A stretch of DNA of 64,000 nucleotides from Rhizobium sp. ZPR4 (GCF_040215725.1 NZ_CP157968.1:620001-684000), one strand, 5' to 3'. Numbered from the stretch's first letter, positions 52,736 through 62,896 are shown. Notes: generated from the sequence alone by a model not told the origin. Made by a program: numbers and translations.

Positions 52736-52988
52736 TTTTAAATCATTCCGTGAACACTGTGCAAACCATATCTCATATAAAAATTGAGCGCTATGGTTTT
52801 GTTAATGTCGCTGCGGCAACGCTGTCGTTATCAAACGGATCAAATTAGCCGCCGTGGTGAAGCGAGCGATTTGTTCATTCGAGCGACGCAAAGGTAACGC
52901 GGTGGACATGAAGTCTCGGCTAACTCGGGTGATGGTGAGCATGCGTCGATTGTCGGGAAGCAGCGATCTTGGTCAGGGCGAGGCTCGC

Positions 52989-54932
52989 ATGACTAACCGC
53001 CCCGATGAGCTGCGTGCGCTCTACAAAGCCTATAGCAACGACGCGCGGCGTGCCTTGGCTCGCAGCGGTCTGTGGCTTGCTGTGCCCGTTTATGTGCTCT
53101 TCCTGATCACGGATCTGGTCTTCATTCCCGACGTCTCGCATGTGACGATCCCTGCGCGGTTTCTGATCGGTGGCTTTTCGCTTCTGATCCTGGAAATGCA
53201 GTTTTCGCGGCAGCGTCGTGCCGGCGAGCTTGAGGCGACATGTGCTGCGGCTGTGGTTCTCGGATATGTCGTGTGGCTGCTGCCGGCATTGCAGACGGCC
53301 AATGCCGAGGCATTCTCTTATTATGCCGCCTTCGGCGCCATCTTCATGATGGGTGTTAACCTTTTCTTCAGTCTTGAATTCGGCTTGGCATTGGTCTCGT
53401 CCGGGCTGATCTTTGCGTTTTTCCTGCTGTCGCTTACGGAATTTCACTACAGTGCCGCCTATTGCCTGGCCTTCACGACCTTCTATCTCTGCTGCTTCGT
53501 GTTCACTTCCTATGTGAACTGGAAATTGAACAAGGAACGTTTCAACGTCTTTCTCAATGCACGGGAAGCAGAATTGCAGCAGCGCCAGGCGACCGAACGC
53601 GGCGAGGCGCTCCTGCGGCTTTCCATTACCGATTCCCTGACCGGAATGGAAAATAGAAGAGCTGCCGATATAAGGCTGAAACAGTTTTGGGATCGCTGGC
53701 GCGAGAAGGACGCCCCGTTCGCCATCCTTCTGGTCGATGTCGACTTCTTTAAGAAGTATAATGACTATTACGGCCATCAGGAGGGCGATCATTGTCTTGT
53801 GACGGTTGCCAATGCCCTGTCGAATATCGTCGCTCCCCTGGGGGCGACGGTGGGACGTTATGGCGGCGAGGAATTCATCGTCATTCTCGATCTGGAGAGC
53901 AGCTCGGATGCGCTGGCGCTGGCAGAGGCGATTTGTCAGGGGATCGAAGCTCTTGATATCGTCCATGCGCAGCGTCTGGATGGTTTCCGGCATGTCACGG
54001 TGAGCGTCGGAGCGACCATTACGAGAGACGTCGCTGGTACGAAGCTCGAGAATGTGATCAACGAAGCCGACCGTGCTCTCTATTCCGCAAAGGCGAGCGG
54101 CCGCAATTGCGCAAGGATATTCGACCCGAACGAACTGCCCGGCGGCGATGCAAGCGAGAATATCGCAGCCATTCTGAAGATCGCTATTCAGCAGAACCTC
54201 GTCTCGCTGGTCTATCAGCCGATCCAATATCTTCAGACCGGAGAGATCGGCGCCTATGAAGCGCTGATGCGCCTGCAGTTGCTCGACGGGTCGAATGCTT
54301 CTCCGGCAGTCTTTATCCCGATAGCGGAGCGCACCGGCGCCATCATGGAGCTCGGCTACTGGGCGATCAGAAGGGCCTGCTGTGACTTGCTGACCCGCGA
54401 CATTGTCGACACGGTCAGCATCAATGTCTCCCCGATCCAGCTGCGGGCTCCAGGTTTTGCCGCGCAGGTGGCGGCCATTCTGGCGGAGACGGGCGTTTCG
54501 GGTCACCGGGTGGCGTTCGAGATCACCGAAGGCGTTGATATGGAGATACGCCCCGATGTCCTCGACAGCATTCAGGATCTGAAGAAGCTCGGCATCAAAT
54601 TCTGGCTGGATGATTTCGGCACGGGTTTTGCCGGACTATCATGGCTTCGCCTGATGGAGTTCGAAACCGTCAAGATCGACAAATCCTTCCTGCATGATGC
54701 GGCAAGCAACGACGGCGCGAAGATCCTTCTCGAGGACATCATCGGTCTGGTGCGCAATCGCGGTCATCGCATCCTGGTCGAGGGAGTGGAGGATGAAGAG
54801 CAGCTCAATCTTGTCAAATCCTTTGGCATCGATGCGGTTCAGGGATACCATATCGGTCGTCCGGCACCAGCGCTCAAGCATCCGATTACAATGATGCATA
54901 CAGGACGCCGCCGTCTGCAGGCATCGGCCTGA
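52989..54932 (+). CDS. Membrane GGDEF-EAL cyclic-di-GMP enzyme
   Basis: 647 residues. Five or six membrane helices in residues ~25-190, short coiled coil, GGDEF domain with intact active site RYGGEEFIVIL and substrate region DVDFFKKYNDYYGHQEGD, then EAL domain with all the usual catalytic residues: EALMRL, NVSP, FEITEG, LDDFGTG, KIDKSF, VEGVED, QGYHIGRP. Both synthesis and hydrolysis of c-di-GMP are possible. Start chosen at MTNRPDELRALY with GAGG ahead; the frame is open 45 codons further. Confidence 0.92.
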   Translation: MTNRPDELRALYKAYSNDARRALARSGLWLAVPVYVLFLITDLVFIPDVSHVTIPARFLIGGFSLLILEMQFSRQRRAGELEATCAAAVVLGYVVWLLPALQTANAEAFSYYAAFGAIFMMGVNLFFSLEFGLALVSSGLIFAFFLLSLTEFHYSAAYCLAFTTFYLCCFVFTSYVNWKLNKERFNVFLNAREAELQQRQATERGEALLRLSITDSLTGMENRRAADIRLKQFWDRWREKDAPFAILLVDVDFFKKYNDYYGHQEGDHCLVTVANALSNIVAPLGATVGRYGGEEFIVILDLESSSDALALAEAICQGIEALDIVHAQRLDGFRHVTVSVGATITRDVAGTKLENVINEADRALYSAKASGRNCARIFDPNELPGGDASENIAAILKIAIQQNLVSLVYQPIQYLQTGEIGAYEALMRLQLLDGSNASPAVFIPIAERTGAIMELGYWAIRRACCDLLTRDIVDTVSINVSPIQLRAPGFAAQVAAILAETGVSGHRVAFEITEGVDMEIRPDVLDSIQDLKKLGIKFWLDDFGTGFAGLSWLRLMEFETVKIDKSFLHDAASNDGAKILLEDIIGLVRNRGHRILVEGVEDEEQLNLVKSFGIDAVQGYHIGRPAPALKHPITMMHTGRRRLQASA

Positions 54933-54960
54933 GGCGCAGACCGTCTCCAGGTCGAGGGTA

Positions 54961-55353
54961 ATGAGAATGGCAAGCGTCGACCTGTCCGAGACTTACCGAG
55001 GCTATGTTGCCTGTCTGAACAAGCAGGATTGGTCGAGCCTGGGCAAATTCGTCCATGAAGACGTGCATTATAATGGCGATTATGTCGGCCTATCAGGCTA
55101 TCGGCAAATGCTCGAAGGCGATTTTCGCGCCATTCCCGATCTTCATTTCGAGATCACTCTGCTGATCTGCGAGCCGCCACGTGTCGCAAGCCGCCTGCAA
55201 TTTGATTGTACACCGACGGGAATGCTGTTTGGTATGGCGGTGAACGGCAGAAGGGTGCAGTTTGCCGAGAATGTCTTTTATGAGTTTCTGGATGGGCGAA
55301 TCCGGAACGTCTGGTCTGTCATCGACAAAGCTGCGATCGCGGCCCAGCTATAG
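54961..55353 (+). CDS. SnoaL-like / ester cyclase family protein
   Basis: 130 residues of the NTF2-like fold: ETYRGYVACLNKQDWSSLGKFVHEDVHYNG, then GYRQMLEGDFRAIPDLHFEI and a closing GRIRNVWSVIDKAAI. Predicted ester cyclase-like (polyketide cyclase SnoaL relatives), function unknown in rhizobia. Starts 28 bases after the GGDEF-EAL stop, so the two are probably co-transcribed. ATG 54961 or 54967 (the latter better spaced from GAGGG). Confidence 0.82.
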   Translation: MRMASVDLSETYRGYVACLNKQDWSSLGKFVHEDVHYNGDYVGLSGYRQMLEGDFRAIPDLHFEITLLICEPPRVASRLQFDCTPTGMLFGMAVNGRRVQFAENVFYEFLDGRIRNVWSVIDKAAIAAQL

Positions 55354-55392
55354 GTCAATTTAGGATTCCGAAATCCGCCACATGCCAAAGGG

Positions 55393-56595
55393 CTAATTGC
55401 GCTCGAGACGAAGAGCGATGAAGCCCGCGATGAAGGCGGTAATGCCGCTTGCGACGACGGGGCCGAAGTAGCTCCCGGTATGATCGAAGATGAAACCTGC
55501 GGCCGTTGGGCCGATCAAGGCCGCGATCCCGACGGCGGTATAGAGATATCCGATGACGGCGCCGATATGACGCGTGCCGAACAGATCGGCTGCAACAGCG
55601 GGATAAAGGCCTACACAGCCGCCATAACTCATGCCGAACGTCAATGCGAACAATGCCAGCTGGATCATGTCGGTTGCCGATGCCCATAATGCAAAGGATC
55701 CGGCAACAGCAAATGTCAGCACGGCCAGCAGCTGGCGACGCCCGAAGCGATCGCCCAGGCTGGCGAGGAAAAAGCGACCGATGATGTTGCCGACACCGAT
55801 AAGGCCGACAAGGGTCGTTCCATCCTGAATGGAAAGGCCCATGTCCTGAGCGGCCGCAACAATATGGACGTACGGGATGAAGGTGCAGAACGACGACAGG
55901 ATAAGCACGACATAGAAAAGGTAGAACCGGCTGTCTCGCCATACAGCGAGCGAATTTGCAGGGTTGCTCGCTCGGTTCGAGGACGGGTTCGTATTGTCAC
56001 GCCTTTTGCGGACGACCATTGCAGCCGGCAGTCCGAACCCGGCAAAGAGGCATGCCAGCGCGACGAAGCAGCCCCGCCAGCCGATTGATGGAAGAGCATG
56101 GCCGATGGCAAAAGGCAGGATCAGGGTGCCGAGGCCAATTCCGGCCGTCGCAATGCCCGATGCCCGGCTTCGTTTGCGGATAAACCAGGATTGCACGGCG
56201 CCAAGGGCTGGAACGTAAGAGAGGCCGATCCCAAGGCCAACGCCGAAGCCATACCAGATGTAGAGCGACACAAGGGATCCGGCGCGACTGGCGCCGATAT
56301 AGCCGAGGATCATGGCGGCAAGCCCCAGAAGAACCAGACCGCGCGGCGACCATCTGTCGGCGAGTGGCCCGGTAATCGCGCCCAGGGAGTAGAAGAGGAA
56401 TGCGGAAATGGAGAAGACGAGGGCGATCTCGCCGCGAGAGGCGCTAAACTCCGCGGCAAGCCCCGGCAAGGTGGCGGAGAAGGAGTAGGCGGCTCCGAAT
56501 GTCACGGCCGTCAGCACATGGGTGGCGGCAACGACCTTCCATCCCTCCCGCGTATCGGCTTCTTCATGGTCACGCGAAAGGGCAAGATCGGACAT
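55393..56595 (-). CDS. MFS transporter (OFA/monocarboxylate-like)
   Basis: 400 residues, 12 helices. GPLADRWSPRG and FLASLGDRFGRRQ are the loop 2-3 and 8-9 signatures; FGMSYGGCVGLYPAVAADLFGTRHIGAVIGYLYTA fits oxalate/formate antiporter-type carriers. Similar in layout to the carrier at 43952 but clearly diverged. The N-terminus is acidic (DHEEADTREG). Monocistronic; substrate unknown. Confidence 0.87.
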   Translation of the reverse strand: MSDLALSRDHEEADTREGWKVVAATHVLTAVTFGAAYSFSATLPGLAAEFSASRGEIALVFSISAFLFYSLGAITGPLADRWSPRGLVLLGLAAMILGYIGASRAGSLVSLYIWYGFGVGLGIGLSYVPALGAVQSWFIRKRSRASGIATAGIGLGTLILPFAIGHALPSIGWRGCFVALACLFAGFGLPAAMVVRKRRDNTNPSSNRASNPANSLAVWRDSRFYLFYVVLILSSFCTFIPYVHIVAAAQDMGLSIQDGTTLVGLIGVGNIIGRFFLASLGDRFGRRQLLAVLTFAVAGSFALWASATDMIQLALFALTFGMSYGGCVGLYPAVAADLFGTRHIGAVIGYLYTAVGIAALIGPTAAGFIFDHTGSYFGPVVASGITAFIAGFIALRLERN

Positions 56596-56716
56596 CGGCG
56601 CGCTCGGTCAAGTTATGTTGCCGGCCAATATGGCCTAGGGGGCAGCATTGGAAAAATGAATAGCGTTGATGTCTTTTATTGATTCTCTTGATCCGTCCCG
56701 AGGGTGACGGGCCAAT

Positions 56717-59047
56717 CTATTCACGAATTGCCTGCGAAGAGGAGGCGAGGTCGGTTTCGATGAAAATGCAGGATCTGTCAGCCGTCTGCAGCAGCGTGTC
56801 GGCCACGCTGCCGTAAGACAGGCTGCCACTGGCTCTCTTGCTCACGCCAAGCACGATCAGATTATATCCGCCGCCGCGCGCATGCCGCAGGATCGAGAGT
56901 TCAGGGGACGGTCCCTGCTGCACGACTTTTTCGACTTGCACGCCATAATAATCTGCAATGGCGCCGACCTTGTTCAGAATATCCCGATGGTCGTTGCCGC
57001 GATCGCTGATGCGCGGGATGGCGCTGGCCTGACGCGGCTCTATGATCAACAAAAGCGCGCAGTGGGCATTTGCCGCCTTGGCGATTGCAATCCCGAATTC
57101 GGCGGCGCGGATGGAACGCTCCGTGCCACTGACGGGAAGTAGGATCCGCAGATCCCTGGGATGCTCCGGAAGCGAACCGCGTGCCGTTATGATCGTGGGA
57201 GTTCCCTGGAATGCCGATGTCATGACCTGCAGCGACGGGCTGAAGCGGCCATCTTCTCCCATGGAGGGTTCTATGCCTGCCAGGAGAAGATCGTGGCCGG
57301 TGCCGGAGACGTCTTCGAGCACAGTTTCGAGCTTGTCGCTCTTTTCTCGGACTGTGACATGGATATCGCCTTCGCTGGCCATGTCCTGTTCAGGCGGGGC
57401 CGACGCAAGCAGGTCGGTTGCGCATTGGCGCAGGTCTTCGGCAATAGTTTTGGCTTGCGAAGCTGGTAGCGCGGTTCTCGTAGCATCGGGCGCGTCTGCG
57501 GTCTCATCGGCCTCCCGTGTATCCAGCACTGTGACCGGCATCTTGCGCGTCACGGTAAAGAAGGCGGCGATCCAGGTTGCAAGACGGCTGCTTTGCGAGC
57601 CGTCGATGGCCAGCAGGATGCGTTCGAAATTTCCGAGAAAGCTCTCGCTTTCGAATTGTTCGCGCTCCAGACGATCGCGCTCCTCTTCGCGCAGCGGCAG
57701 GCGTGCGAGTGCCCAGCGAAGCGTCGGCGGCATCGCCATCGTGGTGATGACGGCCATGGCGACGATGACGGAGAAGAGTTTTTCGTCCAGCACGCCGACG
57801 GATAGGCCTATGGTCGCGACGATCACTTCCGTCGATCCCCTGGCGTTCATGCCGCAACCGAGCGCCAGGGCCTCGGATGCCGAATAGCCGCCAAACCTGG
57901 CGGCGGCAAAAGCGCCTCCGAACTTGCCGATGCTGGCTATGACGACGACGGCAGCCGTCAGCAGCAGGATGGAGGGATCGGCAAGCACGGTAAGGTCGGT
58001 CTGCAGGCCGGTCAGCCCGAAGAAGACCGGCATGAACAGCGCCGTCGTCAAGCCGCGGAGCTGCACGTCGATTTGTCGGGTGAGGATCGGAGACTCTCCA
58101 ACGAGAATGCCGGCGACGAAGGCGCCGAGCACGGTATGGACGCCGATCACGTTGGTGATGATGGCCATGCCGCCCATGATCGCAATGATGGCGCTGAGCA
58201 CTGGCAGGTCGCTGCGGAAATTGTCGTTGGTCCAGCGAATGATCTCAAAGACGATCCGCCGCCCCACCGTGAAGCTAACCGCCATGAAGGCCAGCGTGCC
58301 GATCACGCTGGTTGCCAGCGTCGTGAGATCGACGGTCCCTTTTTCCGCAAGTCCGAAGGTTATGGCGATGATGACCCATCCGACCGTATCGTCGATGATG
58401 GCGGAAGCGACGATCAGCTGGCCGATGTTCCGGCGCATGAAGTCCATCTCGCGGACGACGGAGGCGACGATCTTCACCGAAGAGATGGAAAGCGCGGTAC
58501 CAAGAAAGAGAGATGTGACCAGCCGCTTTTCGGGATCGGGAAGCAGCGCGTCCGGAATAAGCTCGCCGAGCGCGAAGCCGGCGGCAAAGGGAATGACGAT
58601 GCCGGTCAGCGAGACGCCGGCCGCCGATTTGCGCAGGCGTTTTGCAAGGCCGAGATCGGTTTCCATACCCGCGAGCAGCAGGAGAAAGAGGATACCGAGC
58701 TGACCGATCGCATCAGCCATGCTCTTCTGCGCTTCATTCGACGGGAAAATGCTTGCCTGCACGCCGGGGAAGATCAGGCCCAGAAGCGAAGGACCGAGAA
58801 TGATGCCGGCGATGATCTGGCCCATGATCGATGGCTGGCCGATGCGTACCATCAATTCGCCAAGCAACCGGCCCGAAACCACCAGAAGGATGATCTGGAC
58901 CAGAAATAGCCCTTCCGAAGGGTGACCGGCCTTCTGTCCCTCTGCCGCGAAGGCAGTTTGTGCGATCGACAGCGACAGGGTTGCGGCAATGAGAATGATG
59001 AAGGCGCTTGACGGAAATGATTTCAGAAAATTCGGACGTGACGGCAT
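56717..59047 (-). CDS. CPA2 cation:proton antiporter with Usp-like C-terminal domains
   Basis: 776 residues. After a signal-like helix comes a 12-13 helix Na+/H+ exchanger domain (GQPSIMGQIIAGIILGPSLLG, FLLLLAGMETDL, SAIIDDTVGW containing the conserved acidic pair, GCGMNARGSTEVIVATIGLSVG). Residues ~460-776 form two universal-stress-protein-like domains (RILLAIDGSQSSRLATW; LRILLPVSGTERSIRAAEFGIAIA, ending in LIVLGVSKRASGSLSYGSVADTLLQTA), which may bind nucleotide and gate the exchanger. Related to KefB/GerN and plant CHX proteins. Confidence 0.9.
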   Translation of the reverse strand: MPSRPNFLKSFPSSAFIILIAATLSLSIAQTAFAAEGQKAGHPSEGLFLVQIILLVVSGRLLGELMVRIGQPSIMGQIIAGIILGPSLLGLIFPGVQASIFPSNEAQKSMADAIGQLGILFLLLLAGMETDLGLAKRLRKSAAGVSLTGIVIPFAAGFALGELIPDALLPDPEKRLVTSLFLGTALSISSVKIVASVVREMDFMRRNIGQLIVASAIIDDTVGWVIIAITFGLAEKGTVDLTTLATSVIGTLAFMAVSFTVGRRIVFEIIRWTNDNFRSDLPVLSAIIAIMGGMAIITNVIGVHTVLGAFVAGILVGESPILTRQIDVQLRGLTTALFMPVFFGLTGLQTDLTVLADPSILLLTAAVVVIASIGKFGGAFAAARFGGYSASEALALGCGMNARGSTEVIVATIGLSVGVLDEKLFSVIVAMAVITTMAMPPTLRWALARLPLREEERDRLEREQFESESFLGNFERILLAIDGSQSSRLATWIAAFFTVTRKMPVTVLDTREADETADAPDATRTALPASQAKTIAEDLRQCATDLLASAPPEQDMASEGDIHVTVREKSDKLETVLEDVSGTGHDLLLAGIEPSMGEDGRFSPSLQVMTSAFQGTPTIITARGSLPEHPRDLRILLPVSGTERSIRAAEFGIAIAKAANAHCALLLIIEPRQASAIPRISDRGNDHRDILNKVGAIADYYGVQVEKVVQQGPSPELSILRHARGGGYNLIVLGVSKRASGSLSYGSVADTLLQTADRSCIFIETDLASSSQAIRE

Positions 59048-59202
59048 GGACTGTTCCCACTGAGCAGCAGGAAAAACGCGCCAGCGGCTTTGCCGTTCCA
59101 GATTTTATCGCTGGTTGCAGCCTCGGATAACCCGGCGTCGGGTTTCGGCCGTGAGCATGGTCCGCCGCTCGCATGGCGACGGACCCTGGCTGGTCGGAAC
59201 GA

Positions 59203-60408
59203 TCAGACCCGTTCCAGCGCGATGGCAATGCCCTGGCCGACGCCGATGCACATGGTCGACAGCGAGTAGCGTCCGCCGGTCTCCTTCAGCTCCAGAGCAG
59301 CGGTACCGGTGATGCGGGCACCCGACATGCCGAGCGGATGGCCGAGCGCGATGGCGCCGCCGTTGCGGTTGACGCGGGCATCGTCATCGGCAATGCCAAG
59401 TTCGCGCAGCACGGCAAGCCCTTGCGACGCGAAGGCTTCGTTGAGTTCGATGACGTCGAACTGGTCCTGGCGCATGCCGAGCCGGGCCATCAGCTTGCGC
59501 GAGGCAGGAACCGGGCCGATGCCCATGATGCGCGGAGGGACGCCTGCGGCAGCGCCGCCAAGGATACGGGCTATCGGCGTCAGACCGTATTTTTTGGCTG
59601 CCGCTTCGGATGCGATGATGAGTGCCGCTGCGCCGTCATTGACACCGGAGGCGTTGCCGGCCGTTACCGTGCCGCCTTCCTTCTTGAAGGGCGTGCCGAG
59701 TTTGGCAAGCGCCTCCATCGAGGTCGCACGCGGATGCTCGTCCTTGCCGACGATCACGGGCTCGCCCTTGCGCTGCGGGATCGTGACCGAGGTAATTTCC
59801 TTGGCAAGCCGGCCGTTTTCCTGCGCCGCGGCTGCCTTCGCCTGTGAGCGGACGGCAAAGGCGTCCTGATCTTCGCGGCTGACCTTATAATCTTCGGCGA
59901 CGTTCTCGCCGGTCTCCGGCATGGAGTCGACGCCATATTGCTTCTTCATGACAGGATTGATGAAGCGCCAGCCGATGGTGGTGTCATAGATCTCGGCGTT
60001 GCGCGAAAAGGCGTTTTCGGCCTTGGGAATGACGAAGGGTGCCCGCGACATGCTTTCGACGCCGCCTGCGATCATCAATTCAGCTTCGCCGGCACGGATG
60101 GCACGGGCGGCTGTAATAACGGCATCCATGCCCGAGCCGCAGAGCCGGTTGATCGTCGTGCCCGGCGCCGAGATAGGCAGGCCGGCAAGCAGGCTTGCCA
60201 TGCGCGCGACATTGCGATTGTCCTCACCGGCCTGGTTGGCGCAGCCGTAGATCACGTCGTCGATAGCTTCCCAATCGACAGAGCCGTTGCGCTCGATCAG
60301 CGCCTTCAACGGTACGGCGCCGAGGTCGTCAGCACGAACGGAGGCCAGCGATCCGCCGAAACGGCCGATCGGGGTGCGGATATAGTCACAGATGAAAGCG
60401 TCGGTCAT
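59203..60408 (-). CDS. pcaF: 3-oxoadipyl-CoA thiolase
   Basis: 401 residues, full thiolase. Catalytic Cys in INRLCGSGMDAV, His in GHPLGMSGAR, second Cys in CIGVGQG. Third gene of the pcaIJF set, so it cleaves beta-ketoadipyl-CoA to succinyl-CoA and acetyl-CoA, the final step of the protocatechuate/catechol pathway. Separated from pcaJ by 111 bases. Confidence 0.93.
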   Translation of the reverse strand: MTDAFICDYIRTPIGRFGGSLASVRADDLGAVPLKALIERNGSVDWEAIDDVIYGCANQAGEDNRNVARMASLLAGLPISAPGTTINRLCGSGMDAVITAARAIRAGEAELMIAGGVESMSRAPFVIPKAENAFSRNAEIYDTTIGWRFINPVMKKQYGVDSMPETGENVAEDYKVSREDQDAFAVRSQAKAAAAQENGRLAKEITSVTIPQRKGEPVIVGKDEHPRATSMEALAKLGTPFKKEGGTVTAGNASGVNDGAAALIIASEAAAKKYGLTPIARILGGAAAGVPPRIMGIGPVPASRKLMARLGMRQDQFDVIELNEAFASQGLAVLRELGIADDDARVNRNGGAIALGHPLGMSGARITGTAALELKETGGRYSLSTMCIGVGQGIAIALERV

Positions 60409-60519
60409 GATCTTCTCCCTACTGCAAGTCGCGCAAAATCTACGGCGATTACGATAACGACCTGCGAATTATTATAAGCTTAAAGCATATCGGGCGAATC
60501 TGAAAGATCGCAACGTGTC

Positions 60520-61209
60520 TTAGAGCGTCGGCACGACGAGGTCGGCAACGGGGCGGTCTGTATGGAGCGGCGCACCGGTCATCGCCTGCAGCTCGTCCAT
60601 CGTCATCGCAGCGAGTTTCTCACGCACGACGAAACCTTGCCTGCCAATGTCGATGACTGCATGGCTCGTATAGACCCGGGTGATGCAGCCGACGCCGGTC
60701 AGCGGGAAAGTGCAGGCTTCCACCAGTTTCGGCTTACCGTCCTTGGTCACATGTTCGGTGATGACGAAAACCTGCTTGGCGCCGTGCACCAGGTCCATGG
60801 CGCCGCCGACGGCAGGTACACCCTTCGAGCCGACGCGCCAGTTGGCGAGGTCGCCATTCTCAGCCACCTGATAGGCGCCGAGGATCGCGACATCCAGATG
60901 GCCGCCGCGTACCATGGCGAAGCTATCGGCGTGGTGAAAGAAGGAGGCGCCGGGCTTCAGCGTCACGGCCTTCTTGCCGGCGTTGATCAGGTCCCAATCT
61001 TCCTCACCCTCCGCGGGCGGCTCGCCGAAATTCAGGATGCCGTTTTCGGTGTGGAAGATGGCCTGACGACCCGGAGGCTGGTAGCGGGCCACCATTTCCG
61101 GAAAGCCGATGCCGAGGTTAACATAGGCGCCATCCTGGATATCCTGAGCCGCGCGCCAGGCGATCTGGGCGTTAGAAAGCTTGATGTCTTCGCGTGTGTC
61201 GATGGTCAT
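60520..61209 (-). CDS. pcaJ: 3-oxoacid CoA-transferase subunit B
   Basis: 229 residues. NLGIGFPEMVARY and the catalytic Glu in FHTENGILNFGE are the beta-subunit signatures, ending with the usual LVVPTL region. With PcaI it transfers CoA from succinyl-CoA to beta-ketoadipate. ATG 61209 overlaps the pcaI stop (ATGA). The reading frame stays open upstream but in pcaI. Confidence 0.94.
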   Translation of the reverse strand: MTIDTREDIKLSNAQIAWRAAQDIQDGAYVNLGIGFPEMVARYQPPGRQAIFHTENGILNFGEPPAEGEEDWDLINAGKKAVTLKPGASFFHHADSFAMVRGGHLDVAILGAYQVAENGDLANWRVGSKGVPAVGGAMDLVHGAKQVFVITEHVTKDGKPKLVEACTFPLTGVGCITRVYTSHAVIDIGRQGFVVREKLAAMTMDELQAMTGAPLHTDRPVADLVVPTL

Positions 61210-61913
61210 ACGTATGCCACTCCGGCTCGAATGAGATTTTCTTCCTGCTGCGGATCGGCGACTTCCACGACGCCGTTGACGAAGATGCCGGGGGTAATGA
61301 TATGCTCGGGATCGAGCTCGCTGGCAGCGACGATTTTCGAGACCTGCGCGATCGTCCTGGTCGCGGCCATGCACATCAGCGGATTAAAGTTGCGACCGGC
61401 CTTGTTGTAGATGAGGTTGCCCTGCACATCGCCGACTTCAGCCTTGACGATGGCGAAATCCGCCTTGAGCCAGCGTTCCTGAACATAGTGGCGGCCGTCG
61501 AATTCCGCGATGACCTTGCCGTTGGCAAGTTCGGTGCCGTAGGCGGTCGGGGTGTAGAACGCCGGAATGCCCGCACCGCCGGCACGGATACGTTCGGCGA
61601 GCGTCCCCTGCGGCACCAGTTCCAGCTCGATTTCGCCGGCCAGGTAGCGGTCGGTGAACGCGCGCGGATCGGATGAGCGCGGGAAAGAGCAGATCATCTT
61701 CCTGACCATGCCCGCATCGATCATCGCAGCAATGCCGATACGCCCGTTGCCGGCATTGTTGTTGATGACGGTCAGGTTCTTCGGACCTTTGTCGATCAGC
61801 GCATGGATGAGCTCGATCGGCGCGCCGGAACCACCAAAACCGCCGATCATCACGGTCGCGCCATCGCCAATGTCCGCGACGGCGGCCGCCGTGCTCGCGA
61901 TTGTCTTGTCCAT
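61206..61913 (-). CDS. pcaI: 3-oxoacid CoA-transferase subunit A
   Basis: 235 residues. Alpha-subunit motifs GATVMIGGFGGSGAP, NNNAGNGRIGI, RSSDPRAFTDRYLAGEIELELVPQGTLAERIRAGGAGIPAFYTPT, and GNLIYNKAGRNFNP. First gene of pcaIJF; GGGGAG six bases before the start. The likely PcaR operator lies 86 bases upstream. Confidence 0.94.
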   Translation of the reverse strand: MDKTIASTAAAVADIGDGATVMIGGFGGSGAPIELIHALIDKGPKNLTVINNNAGNGRIGIAAMIDAGMVRKMICSFPRSSDPRAFTDRYLAGEIELELVPQGTLAERIRAGGAGIPAFYTPTAYGTELANGKVIAEFDGRHYVQERWLKADFAIVKAEVGDVQGNLIYNKAGRNFNPLMCMAATRTIAQVSKIVAASELDPEHIITPGIFVNGVVEVADPQQEENLIRAGVAYV

Positions 61914-62410
61914 GCGGATTCTCCCCTTTGCCATTGCGGGCGGATTGAGACGACCCGTCCTCTTCCTTTCGAATAGATCAGCATGGGCTAGGCGGCAATC
62001 ATTTTGTGCGTTATTTGATATTTGTTCATATATCGCACAAAATGAATGCGAATTGGGAGGCCAGGGTTCCGGTACTAACGGGAAGACGGCCAACTTGCCG
62101 CTCGATCATTTATTGTCAGTTGATATTGCTTCAACCAAATGAGGCTTGATCAATCACGGATTAACAATAGCTTGCAAGCCGACGACTGCCGGGCTCCTAG
62201 CCATGACTGATCTCGAGCGTGAAGAAGACGGGATGCCTGATTTTACAAACCGGTCACTGCGTATTTTGGCTCGCGCCGACCGCCAGCAGCGTATGAAACG
62301 GACTTAACTCACATCTCATATCCACGGTTCAAACGTCCGGCCAGTGTCGGTCCGACGCGTCCGGCGACGCAAACGCCTTTGCGAAATATTTTCCTTCGGA
62401 GCTTCAAAAG
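61914..62410. other. 497-base divergent regulatory region
   Basis: Separates pcaI (leftward) from the DsrE-like gene (rightward). Contains the inverted repeat at 61999-62045 and an AT-rich core; the stretch 62150-62400 has no recognisable gene. Confidence 0.6.
61999..62045. promoter_or_regulatory. 12-bp perfect inverted repeat upstream of pcaI (likely PcaR operator)
   Basis: Arms TCATTTTGTGCG and CGCACAAAATGA around a 23-base AT-rich spacer. The 3' half ACAAAATGA recurs 47 bases upstream of pcaR. IclR-type activators such as PcaU/PobR bind repeated ~10-bp palindromic elements in this position. Confidence 0.65.
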
Positions 62411-62896
62411 ATGCACTTTGAATTGCAATCGATCCCTCGGCTTCGCCGCTCGTTCCTGAAGGGCTTCCTCGGAGGCACCGCGATCCTCACGGCGTCGTCC
62501 GGCTACGCGAAAGAAAAGCCGGGCTCTCCTATTCATCGCGTTGTCTTCCAGGTAGACAGCAATGACGAGACCTTGATGAAGCACGCTGTCGGCGGTGCGG
62601 TCAACATTTCGCATAATTACGGCCAGCTAAACGAACCCTATGCCGTTGAGATTGTCGCCAACGCAGCCGGAATAGCCATGTTCAGAAGCGATATCTCACC
62701 CGTCGGTGAAACGCTAAGTATGCTGCGTAAAGCAATCCCGACCTTGAGACTGTCGATGTGCGGCTCTTCAAAAGTGATTGCTGAGCAGAAGGAAGGACGC
62801 GAGCTACCGCTCATCGATGGCGTCGTGGTCGTCCCGTTCGGTGTTGTTCGGCTCGTCGAGCTTCAAGAGAAAGGCTGGAGCTATATTCATGCCTAA
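62411..62896 (+). CDS. Exported DsrE-family protein
   Basis: 161 residues. A Tat-like leader (RLRRSFLKGFLGGTAILTASSGYA) precedes a DsrE/DsrF-like domain: HRVVFQVDSNDETLMKHAVGGAVNI, YAVEIVANAAGIAMFRSD and LRLSMCGSSKVIAEQKEG with the single Cys (MCGSSK) used for persulfide or sulfur transfer in the family, ending VVVVPFGVVRLVELQEKGWSYIHA. Overlaps the TlpA-like gene by 8 bases. Probably a periplasmic sulfur or redox protein working with it. Confidence 0.83.
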   Translation: MHFELQSIPRLRRSFLKGFLGGTAILTASSGYAKEKPGSPIHRVVFQVDSNDETLMKHAVGGAVNISHNYGQLNEPYAVEIVANAAGIAMFRSDISPVGETLSMLRKAIPTLRLSMCGSSKVIAEQKEGRELPLIDGVVVVPFGVVRLVELQEKGWSYIHA

